A DNA stretch of 64,000 bases, from NCBI GenBank assembly GCA_029237695.1, contig CM055279.1, positions 21,145,919-21,209,918 on the forward strand, in the 5' to 3' direction. A program made the position numbers and the translations under genes. Origin of the DNA: Conchocele bisecta (taxonomy: Eukaryota > Mollusca > Bivalvia > Lucinida > Thyasiridae). Below the pieces are notes generated by a model that ran no database searches, was not told the DNA's origin, and worked only from the letters and a program-made list of their open reading frames with translations. This document shows, piece by piece, positions 31,698 to 41,900 of this stretch; position 1 is the stretch's first letter; every line of letters begins with the position of its first letter.

Positions 31698-32465
31698 TGG
31701 AAGTATGTGACTCACCATGACAAAAAGAGACTTATATTGACATTGCAATCATGTAGACCACAGTCAGCCTCTGCTCAAGGTCAGCTTTGTTCGCTATAAA
31801 CGTGGAGAATTATTCATCATTGCAGTACATCAGATCATAACAATTACATGAGTGCTATTTCTATGTTTTTGGTCAGGATCTACATTGGTGACAAAACTCT
31901 ACTGTTTGTTCCGCTTTTGCCTGCCAACCTACTTTTAGCAATTAACCCATTACAGACGGGGTATGCTTTTAGTAGTATGAACCTTTTGAGAGAAAAATAT
32001 CCCTATTTTCTTTATATCCTTTCGAAAGTATATGTTGTTACCACTCATTTGAACCGTCTCAACAACATATACCTTTATCGATGAATGAACAAAATAATGA
32101 GATTTTAACAAAAATCATAGTATCTTTAAAGATATAGATAAATGGGATTTTTTTATATTTTTTTTGGAACTGATCTTGATGGAAATCTTATCATGATACT
32201 GTCACCTGTGAGTATCCTTAGGCTGAAATGGGTTAAACACATTACATCACAAAAATATCCAAATTTGCGGAATACTTTTTCGTAAATATAATTGAAAAAA
32301 GTCACTCCTAATTTATTTCATTTCCGTCAAAGATTGATTTTATAGGGAAAATACAATTTTTCTATGAACCATATGATGGAGTTGGCTAAAAATAATTTTG
32401 AAATTTATGGATAGATTGTTGTTACACTCACTTTGGTTTTCTTAGTTTCCAAGCTATTTAACCTG
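31698..32465. other. Unassigned AT-rich sequence
   Basis: It contains a MITE fragment at 31938-32230 (AACCCATTACAGACGGGG start and a TGGGTTAA-type end) with CACTCATTTGAACCGTCTC shared with 21160-21210. No gene is seen. Confidence 0.4.
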
Positions 32466-34017
32466 TAGCCGATTTCACCAACATTGCAAAGTATACTTTT
32501 CTAGCAAAGTAAGGAGTAATCATTTATTTTTCCCTAAATGTATAAAACTAACAACAGCATATATTTGATGATTAAAAGTATGCAGAATTATTATACTGAA
32601 TTTATTACATTATCACAGCCAAAATGGCTGTGATAATGTAATAAATTCAGTATAATAAAAATTAATAAATTTATCCCTAAACTGAAAATTTATCCCTCAA
32701 AGTATACTTTGCTAGATAAGTATACTTTGCAATGTTGGTGAAATAGGCTAGACTTATACCGAATTTATTACATTATCACAGCCAAAATGGCTGTTATAAT
32801 GTAATAAATTCAGTATAATTAATAAATTTATCCCTAAACTGAAAATTTCTCCCTCAAAGTATACTTTGCTAGATAAGTATACTTTGCAATGTTGGTGAAA
32901 TAGGCTAGACTTATACCGAATTTATTACATTATCACGCCAAAATGGCTGTGATAATGTAATAAATTCAGTATAATTAATAAATTTATCCATAAACTGAAA
33001 ATTTCTCCCTCAAAGTATACTTTGCTAGATAAGTATACTTTGCAATGTTGGTGAAATAGGCTAGACTTATACCGAATTTATTACATTATCACAGCCAAAA
33101 TGGCTGTGATAATGTAATAAATTCAGTATAATTAATAAATTTATCCCTAAACTGAAAATTTCTCCCTCAAAGTATACTTTGCTAGATAAGTATACTTTGC
33201 AATGTTGGTGAAATAGGCTAGACTTATACCAAATTTATTACATTATCACAGCCAAAATGGCTGTGATAATGTAATAAATTCAGTATAATTAATAAATTTA
33301 TCCTAAAATTGAAAATGTCTCCCTCAAAGTATACTTTGCTAGATAAGTATACTTTGCAATGTTGGCTGTGATAATGTAATAAATTCAGTATAATTAATAA
33401 ATTTATCCCTAATCTGAAAATTTCTCCCTCAAAGTATACTTTGCTAGGCTAGATAAGTATACTTTGCAATGTTGGTGAAATAGGCTAGACTTATACCGAA
33501 TTTATTACATTATCACAGCCAAAATGGCTGTGATAATGTAATAAATTCAGTATAATTAATAAATTTATCCCTAAACTGAAAATTTCTCCCTCAAAGTATA
33601 CTTTGCTAGATAAGTATACTTTGCAATGTTGGTGAAATAGGCTAGACTTATACCAGATTTATTAATAAATTTATCCCTTTAAAACTGAAAATTTCTCCCG
33701 CAAAGTATACTTTGCTAGATAAATAGAGAATAGTAGGTTAGTGCCGTGAATGGGAAAACATATCTGGCAAGGCTCAGGAAACGGGATGGGCGAGGCTCTG
33801 CCGAGCACATCCCGTTTCCGTGCCGCGCCAGATATTTTTTCCCATTCACGGCAATAACCTACTATTCTATTTATCCCGTCAACACCTACAAATGGCTGTA
33901 AAATGCAAAAATAGTATTGACTGGATATCAAAAATGTTTCACGGCACCGTGTTTCACGGCACATACGCACTGTGTTGACGGGATAAGTTTACTTTGCAAT
34001 GTTGGTGAAATAGGCTA
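32466..34017. repeat. P1 MITE that has become a tandem array, interrupted by a P4 element
   Basis: A complete P1 (32466-32750) is followed by units starting GACTTATACC at 32751, 32908, 33064, 33221, 33488 and 33644 (period about 157, one unit shortened near 33361). P4 (about 33721-33985) splits the last unit, and the array ends GGTGAAATAGGCTA at 34017 before CAG. Each unit contains CAGCCAAAATGGCTG. Confidence 0.9.
33721..33985. mobile_element. P4 palindromic MITE
   Basis: ATAGAGAATAGTAGGTTAGT is mirrored at 33850-33872. It ends GTGTTGACGGGATAA and contains a central palindrome around GAGGCTCTGCC and the sequence GTTTCACGGCACCGTGTTTC. Other copies: 39550-40055 and 49092-49530. Confidence 0.7.
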
Positions 34018-34126
34018 CAGAGTCACATTCCAAAGTTTTTCATTTCTCGTCACTCTCAAGCTCCTTTTTGCCCCATACACGTTTGTGATGTAATGTGTTT
34101 AGTGGCCAAACGTAGGTTAGCAGCAC

Positions 34127-34310
34127 AAGTTGAAGTAACAGACTGGGGTCTATAAATACATTAAATATGCCTAAAAGCATCAATAAATGAAAAAATAATA
34201 TTAAGCTAAACAAATTTTATATAGACATATATTGATGCTTTTAGGTATATTTAATGTATTTATAGACCTCGGTCCGTTACTTCAACCTGTGGTTAGCAGG
34301 AAACATGAAA
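34127..34310. mobile_element. Palindromic MITE
   Basis: GTTGAAGTAACAGACTGGGG is mirrored by CGGTCCGTTACTTCAAC. Arms contain ATTAAATATGCCTAAAAGCA. Half copies occur at 4826-4880 and 5360-5400. Confidence 0.75.
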
Positions 34311-34360
34311 CAAACAGTACCTGTTGATGGGACATTATCACTCAATCAGTCACACATTCA

Positions 34361-35143
34361 CAGGGTATGGGATCATGTCAGTGGTCTATTGTTTTGTCTG
34401 GACTAATGGCGGCGCCCATGAGGTCTCGGTTAAATCTTATATTTCATCAATATGACTGCGTTTTATTCCTTTTAATGATGACCATGTTCCAGCCGTTAAC
34501 ACTACAAGTCCGACAATACCAAATTTAGCAGCATTATTTACGTAGTTAGTCTGAACATTCTGCAGAGAAATTTGAATCGGACGGAATCAAACGTTTAAAC
34601 TTGGTCCAGATGCCCCACATATCGCTTTGATAGTAAACGAGGCAAAATGCAAAGTCCAAAGGCGGAGATAATCCATGGCTCAGTGTCGAAGCAAAAATAG
34701 AAATTACTTTGTGTATCTACACACCATAAAGAAGCTACATACCAAGCATCAAGCCTCCAGCTATTACGATCTAGAAGTTTTACAAGTTACAAGGCAAAAA
34801 TTGGTGAAATTATAAGTAAAAAAGGGGATCCATGACCCGGGGGGTCGAATAAAAAATCTAACTAAACTCTGCACATCTACTCGTCACAAGGAAGCTACAT
34901 ACCAAGTTTCAGGTCTGTAGCTAGTACGGTTTAAAAGTTTTATGACTTACAAGTTTGGTGACGGAAGGACGGACGGACAAGGGAAACACTAAATTCCCCC
35001 TCCACTATCGTTTTGAGGCATAAAAATAAAATTTACCCGAGACCTCATGCGCACTGCCATTACTCCAGAGTCCGAGACTCTGGAGTAATGGCAGCGCGCA
35101 TGAGGTCCAGACAAAACAATGGACCATGTGATCCCATACCCTG
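34361..35143. mobile_element. Element with about 60-base terminal inverted repeats, carrying a CGGAC repeat
   Basis: CAGGGTATGGGATCATGTCA continues to ATTGTTTTGTCTGGACTAAT and is mirrored at 35090-35143. Inside (about 34600-35028) is a repeat ending CACTATCGTTTTGAGGCAT, a relative of the one at 47206-47395. Confidence 0.7.
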
Positions 35144-35516
35144 ATTCATTCACCTCCATATATTACAACAAGTGCTGGTATGCAAAATGCAATAATTTAT
35201 TAACATTATAAATATATTTACAAAGAAATGCCAACATATTTACATAGTACACGTGAAATTTATTCTGTCACAAATTACAAAAGTTCTCTATGTTTGGAAT
35301 TGTAAATCGGGTAATACTTTTTAAATCACCTCAATTTTGTTGCCTCACATTTGGAAAATTTACATTTTCAGTAAAGTATAGTGGGAAGGATACATTATAA
35401 AACCCTCTGTCATTTGTGGTTGTGACTGGAGAAACTGGCCTTATGATCAGGATCTGCACTGCTCGCCATTCCATCAATGAAACCCCGTCGTGCTTCTAAC
35501 AAGCAATACAGTAGCC

Positions 35517-35832
35517 CAAGGTGCATGATCACGTGGTTACAACAATGTCGCCCACTCCAAAGTACCGTAAGTATTATTTGATATTTTCTTTAATATGCAA
35601 CGGATTTTCATGAAATATGGCGCAGCAAACGCGTCTTCGTGAGCTGCATTTGGGGGTCTGGAGTTTGGCATAGACTTATGTCGTTTTTGCGAAGATTCGA
35701 TTTCTGTGTCGGAGACACGGAAATCGATTCTTCGCAAAAACGACAGAAGTGTAGGTGAAAATACAGAGACCACCAAATGCAGCTTAACAAGACGCGTTTG
35801 ATGTTGTTAGTACCACGTGATCATACACCTTG
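35517..35832. mobile_element. MITE, second copy of the 28613 family
   Basis: AAGGTGCATGATCACGTGGT is mirrored by ACCACGTGATCATACACCTT. The central hairpin is TCGATTTCTGTGTCGG and partner. Confidence 0.72.
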
Positions 35833-36123
35833 TAAGCCTATTTCACCAACATTGCAAAATATACTTATCTAGCAAAGTATACTTTGAGGGAGAAATTTTC
35901 AATTTAAGGATAAATTTATTAATTTTTATTATACTGAATTTATTACATTATCACAGCTGTGATAATGTAATAAATTCAGTATAATAATTCTGCATACTTT
36001 CAATCATCAAATATATGCAGTGTTTAGTTTATTGCATTTCGGGAAAAATATATGAATACTCCCTCAAAGTACATGTATACTTTGCTAGATAAGTATATTT
36101 TGCAATTTTGATGAAATCGGCTA
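35833..36123. mobile_element. P1 palindromic MITE
   Basis: TAAGCCTATTTCACCAACAT to GATGAAATCGGCTA with CAG at the right. It directly follows the preceding MITE. Confidence 0.82.
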
Positions 36124-36240
36124 CAGATCATTATCAGGCTACAGGAGTGTATTAATTAATAATGATCGCTGATGACACAGTTAGTGATTACAAAGCACAA
36201 ACATGTTTTGGAATGTTCAAATGATTAAAGTGGAACCTTT

Positions 36241-36855
36241 CTCCCTACCGGATACCTGGTTTGGCCCTCAGGTACGTCTTTGGCTTTGTTGCATGTGGCA
36301 GTTAAAACTGGTTATACCCCATATATTGCAGGTATTACTTTTAGGGTAAGGGGCCAAGTGATGTGGTATGGACCTGGCACCAGTAGCCTATTTCATCAAC
36401 ATTGCAAAGTATACTTTGGTAGCAAAGTATACTTTGAGGGAGAAATTTTGAATTTTATGATAAATTTATTAATTTTTATTATACTGAATTTATTACATTA
36501 TCACAGCCAATTTGGCTGTGATAATGTAATAAATTCAGTGTAATAATTCTGCATACTTTTAATCATGAAATATATGCATTTGTTAGTTCTATATGAAATA
36601 ATGCATTTCAGGAAAAATAAATGATTACTCCCTCAAAGTATACTTTGCTAGTAAAGTATACTTTGCAATGTTGATGAAATAGGCTACTGGTCGGGTTGTT
36701 CTAACTTCAGGGCTGAATATATATTGATTTCAATGTAAATATTCCATTCAGATTTTTGGGATTTTACCTCCAATGCAGCAGGTTAAATATGGGATCGAAC
36801 CCATTGGCCTGGCCTTAAATGCTGTTGAGGCCGTTAAACACCATAAATCAATCCA
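36241..36855 (+). mobile_element. SINE I, 5'-truncated, with a P1 MITE inserted
   Basis: SINE text from CCGGATACCTGGTTTGGCCC to GGACCTGGCACCAG is followed by P1 (36384-36686) and resumes CTGGTCGGGTTGTTC. The tail degenerates near 36850. Confidence 0.8.
36384..36686. mobile_element. P1 palindromic MITE inside a SINE
   Basis: TAGCCTATTTCATCAACATT mirrored at the right. Flanks are CAG (36381-36383) and CTG (36687-36689). Other SINE copies give the empty site GGCACCAGGTCAGG. Confidence 0.9.
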
Positions 36856-37487
36856 GTTTAGAGGTCACACTGTTCTTAGTACAGCTTCTCCTGGAGTATC
36901 ACAAAATTTGCTTGAAAGAAATACTAACATTTACGATTTAAATTCAGTATAGCAGTACCGGTACATGCATTAGTCTATACAAATATTTAACCCAACTTTT
37001 AGCATCTCATTTTAGAATATTTACACTGTCCTTACATTCATGATGGAAACGCCCATTCAACGTATTGTGTTTATCTCAGTACATGGCATTAGCCCCACAC
37101 GACGTCGCACGACGTTGATCCGTTAAAGTTTGTTTGACGTCATTAAAATACATGACGTTCATCGCTGTATCAATAACGTCACGCTATTGACCGGCAACGT
37201 TGCAATTCCAGCAATTGCGACAAAATGACGTAAAACAAGCTTATTCTTAATTTTAACGCCATATTTGCTTATTTACATTTTCGATTCTATCAGAGCATGC
37301 AGTGTAAATAGAACCATGGGTTGTTGTGTTCACTGTGGGTAACACTACATTTGGTCTGTTTAAAGTTTGCAGCCCATGGTTTTATTCCTTAAATACAGCA
37401 AAACTAGTTTACCACCATATTGGATTGAGGATCTTACACGAGTGATGATTTAATATGATATTTCTTAAACAAGTTTACTGATTTCAT
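36856..37487. other. Unassigned sequence
   Basis: It includes a CpG-containing stretch (37098-37230: ACGACGTCGCACGACGTTG and ACGTCA motifs). No frame or family is recognised. Confidence 0.4.
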
Positions 37488-37890
37488 AAGTACATCTTTG
37501 GCTTTCTTGTATTTGAGAGTTGACTCTGGTTATACCCCTTATAAGAGTAATCCTACCGGTATTACTTTTAGGGGAAGGGGCCAAGTGACTGGTGTGGAAT
37601 GGACCTGGCACCAGGGACCCGTTTCACTATTAAAACTTCAAAGTGCAAATTTAGGATCGTCTGGAAAGTGCAATTGATGGATATACATTTATCGAGCATA
37701 GGCTGCATATGCAGCCTATGCTCAATAAATGTAAATCCAATAATTGTTTACAAGGAAACATTGTTAATGTGAAATTTACAGACTATCATAATTTTCCTCT
37801 ACGAACAATTTAGTCGTGCAAAGTTTAGTGAAACGGACCCCTGGTCAGGTTATTCAAATTTCAGGGCTGAATATACATTTCGTATAGATT
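37488..37890 (+). mobile_element. SINE I, truncated, with a P2 MITE inserted
   Basis: SINE text to GGACCTGGCACCAGG is followed by P2 (37616-37839) and resumes CCTGGTCAGGTTATTC. P2 is flanked by CCAGG and CCTGG. Confidence 0.8.
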
Positions 37891-38092
37891 CGCCTGGAGT
37901 ATCACAAAATTTGATTGAAATCAAATAGACCAGGATATACCGAGTTTCTTATGAAATCAGTCAACAAGTTAAATATCTTATTAAAACAGCACAAATGTTA
38001 GATTCTATTTATTGCATAAACACAGCATCATAGACTGCTGTTCTGATCATCGAACATGTTTGCTGTAGCGGTGTCATGTGCATATTTATAAC

Positions 38093-38635
38093 ACTACTGT
38101 CTGTTTCACGAAACCTGCCCAAATTTTACAGCCATATAAACAATGCAAAAACAGTATTTTTTTTGATAATATTAAATTTTATCCAAAAATCAGCCTTCTT
38201 TTTATTTTGTCAAATCTTGATTTTATTACGAAAAATTGATTTGTCTATGGGAATTTAACATGGGGGAAAAGGAGATGGAGGAGCTGTGGGAGGAGTAAGA
38301 AAACAAAAATGGAAATTGACTCCGAAACCTGGCTAGATAGCTTGGAAATGATCTAACCAAGTAAACAAGTTAAATTTTTAAAATCGGTCCAGTATTTGTG
38401 AAATTAAAAATAATTCCCCGTGTTACATCCACATAGACATCTGTGAAGATATGCACGACTACGGGGATTTAACATGGGGAAATTGTTTTTTTTCGCAATA
38501 ACATCAATATTTGACCAAATTTCACGAAATAAAAAGAAGGCTCATTCTTAAATTTTTCTTAATATTGTTTTTGAATTTATATAGCCGTAAAATTTGGGCA
38601 AATTACATGAAAGAGACCGTAGTGTATTATGATTT
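38093..38635. mobile_element. MITE with CTACTGTCTGTTTCACGAAA ends
   Basis: Left CTACTGTCTGTTTCACGAAA is mirrored at 38583-38635 (GTAAAATTTGGGCAAATTAC and on). It ends about 60 bases below the CYB5D1 polyadenylation signal. Confidence 0.7.
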
Positions 38636-38693
38636 TTAATACACCGAGTTACATGTCATACACTGCGAAAGACCATTTTTTTAAATAGATGTT

Positions 38694-38699
38694 TTTATT
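38694..38699 (-). promoter_or_regulatory. CYB5D1 polyadenylation signal
   Basis: Minus strand AATAAA lies about 60 bases after the CYB5D1 stop codon, in the expected place for 3' end formation. Confidence 0.55.
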
Positions 38700-38758
38700 C
38701 AGATACATGTACCACTGTAACAACCAATGTCTTAATTGACAATAGTTTTTCCCGCTGT

Positions 38759-38989
38759 TCACGCCTCCGTCAAGTCATCGTTGAAGTATAGATGCACTGC
38801 CTGGAGAAATGCATCATCGTTCATGCTCAGACGGTAGAAATCCTCATCATCGTCATTGATTCCGTTCTGTTCGAGCGATCTAAACATGTCCAAGTTTCGT
38901 CCGTCGTATTTCCAGGTGTAGCTCGCGGCATGTTTGTTGTATTTCAGATATCGCGTCTGGATCTCTGACATAATTTCTTCTGAGCAAAC
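38759..38989 (-). CDS. CYB5D1: CYB5D1 exon 4 with stop
   Basis: The exon starts after CTTTCAG and encodes [36 protein letters not shown] and the C-terminal YFNDDLTEA, then TGA. The frame can be read further upstream, but that part is a P5 MITE in the intron and not coding. Confidence 0.95.
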   Translation of the reverse strand, partial: VCSEEIMSEIQTRYLKYNKHAASYTWKYDGRNLDMFRSLEQNGINDDDEDFYRLSMNDDAFLQAVHLYFNDDLTEA

Positions 38990-41900
38990 CTGAAAGTTGA
39001 TGAATATAATGTAATAATTCCAGCACAAAAATATTTACACAATTCCCTAACATTTGATTAGCCCGTAGCAAGTCTCTATCCAAAATTTATATCCCAGTAA
39101 ACTCCCACGCCGAACTACTTTCCGTAACCGTGAGGCGCAGTTAAAATAATTCTTAAGAAAACGGAAAATAAACACATTTTCTTGATGAATTTATTTCAAA
39201 TGCTGGAATTATAAGGAATGAATGGCCTTTTTGTGGAATTTATCGGGGATATAAACTTGGAAAAGTTGCGGGAATACTGGACGTGGCCTTAAAAAATTAC
39301 AATTTTCGATTTTACAATTTTTTTTTCCGAAAATTGTAATTTTTTATCGCTTCGTCCAGTATTCCCGCGACTTTTCCAAGTTTATACCCCGATAAATTCC
39401 ACAAAAAGGCCATTCATTCCATCAGTAAGCCACTGAAACCATCAATTGTCCAAAAAGGTTATGGTCACCCGAATGACACTGGGTGGATAGCCATTAATGT
39501 GAGGAAGCTATTGATGAAGTTTGGTAATGATGCGACTAACGATCAGGAGATATAGAGAATAGTAGGTTAGTGCCGTGAATGGGAAAAAATATCTGGCAAG
39601 GCTTAGGAAACGGGATGAGCGAGGCTCTGCCATTCACATTTTGGCTTTCCCATTCACAGCACTAACCTACTATTCTATTTATCCTGTCAACACCTACAAG
39701 TAGCTTTAAAATGCAAAAAAAAATAACCCCAGCAGCATCTTCAAAATCAGAGAATCGTCTAGTACACGGATTCCGCTGGCGATCGCCACTTTCGCAATTG
39801 GCGATAAAAAATTGGCAATAAAAAAATAGTTTTCGCCAAAAAATCAAAAATAATAATAATTTTTTTTTATTATTAGTTTTTCAAAAATTGTAATTTTTTA
39901 TCGCCAATTGTTTTATTGTTTTTGAAGTGGCGATTTTTTTATTTTCCCCAGCGGAATCCATGCTAGTATGACACACACATATTCATACGCATGATTAGGT
40001 CGTATTGACAGGATATCAAAAATGTTTCACAGCACATACACACTGTGTTTTGACGGGATAAATTCAATATATGGACGTACATGTACATCAAACAAATACT
40101 ACCTCCAGTACGATGCCAGTGTCGCCAACATTGTGACTGCTATGTCCGACTTTCCACTTCTGTCTGTTTCATGAAACCTGCTAAAATTTTATGGCCATAT
40201 ACCGGTAAACAATGCAAAAACAGTATTTCTTTTGATAATATAAAATTTTATCAAAGTTTAAGAATGAGCCTTCTTTTTATTTCGTGAAATTTGGTTAAAT
40301 ATTGATTTTATTACGAAAAACGAGTTCTCTATGGGAATTTAACATGGGGAAAAAAGCGATGGAGAACCTGTAGTCTATTTCACCAACATTGCAAAGTATA
40401 CTTATCTAGCAAAGTATACTTTGACGGAGAAATTTTCAATTTAAGAATACATTTATTAATTTTTATTATATAATGTAATAAATTCAGTATAATAATTCTG
40501 CATACTTTTAATCATCAAATATATGCAGTGGTTAGTTCTATATGATCGGGAAAAATTAACGATTACTCCCTCAATGTTGGTAAAATAGGCTACAGGAGGA
40601 GTCGAAAATATTTGACTGGAGAACCTGGAGGAGGTAGACGAAAAACGAAAAATTTCGGAAATTGATTCTGAAATCTAGCTAGGAAATGAAATCAAGTTAC
40701 ATTTTGAAAATCGATCCACTATTTCTGAAGTTTATAACAATTTCCCATCGACAGAGTGAATATGTCTATGGGGATTTAACATGTGGAAATTGTTTTTTCG
40801 TCATAAAATCAAAATTGGACCAAATTTAACGAAATGAAAAATAGGCACATTCTTAAATTTTGATATAATTTAATATTATTGAAAAAATATTGTTTTTGCA
40901 TTGGTTACATGGCTGTAAAATTTGGGCAGGTTTCGTGAAACAGACAGTAATGTGAGTGAGACATGAACATACATATGGACGGAACCTATCATATAGGGGG
41001 AGGGGGCACAATAATTAAATTATAGAGTAATTATCCTATTAAATCTGGGTGACCTGAATACAATTGGGGTTTGGTAAAAAAACATCTTTGATACTGAAAA
41101 ATAATTAGTATTGCAAATGCTAGTTTTTGTGCAATGAATAATGATAAAGATGCCTTACCTCTATAACCTGCTCCTGCGATGTTAGCGTGTTGATGATCTT
41201 GATCATACGTGTTTTCTTCGACAGAATTCCCACCAGGTAGCTTTCGTCCTTCCACCAAGGTCGACCGAAGTCATTCGCCCAATCGGAGTTCGGGAATGGC
41301 GGTGGAATATGGATGAATCTGCCGTTAGGGCAGAACGGAATCATACATTTGGTCAACGGGTCTACGTGTGTTCGAATCTGCAATTCAGTATAATCAGAAA
41401 TGTCATGTGGCTGTGACTGTGGAGAAATGTGGGCAATTGTGTCTCATGGCATTTGTGACCAGCACAGTCTGGTCCAGGGTCTGCACCTTTGGCCATTCAG
41501 TGAGTGAAACATTGTGCCATACTTCCAACAAACAGTATAGCTCCTTATTAGGCTGCAGGAATGTGCTGCCGGATCAGAGTCAGGGGCCCGTTTCACTAAA
41601 CTTTGTATGACTAAAGTTTTCGTAAGTGCAAATTTAGGTTCGTCTGTAAATTTCAATTGATGAATTTACATTCAGTGAGCATAGGCTGGATATGCTCAAT
41701 AAATGTAAATCCAATACATGTACTTGTTTACAAGAAAACATTGTTAATGTAAAATGTACAGACTATCATAATTTTGCACTTACGAACATCTTAGTCATAC
41801 AAAGTTTAGTGAAATGGCCCCTGATTGGACCCAAATACCATAAGCCACATTTCTCAAGTTATTTTTGCACATTATGTGGCTGTGGAGAAATGGGGCTTAT

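Noticed and set aside
32466..34017. CRISPR-like array
   Set aside because: Regularly spaced hairpins are present, but the whole 157-base unit is repeated with no unique spacers, and the genome is eukaryotic with spliced genes.
38990..39028. Extension of the CYB5D1 last exon upstream to the Met at 39028
   Set aside because: The upstream codons are intron sequence (CTTTCAG acceptor present) leading into a P5 MITE. The family sequence continues from exon 3 instead.
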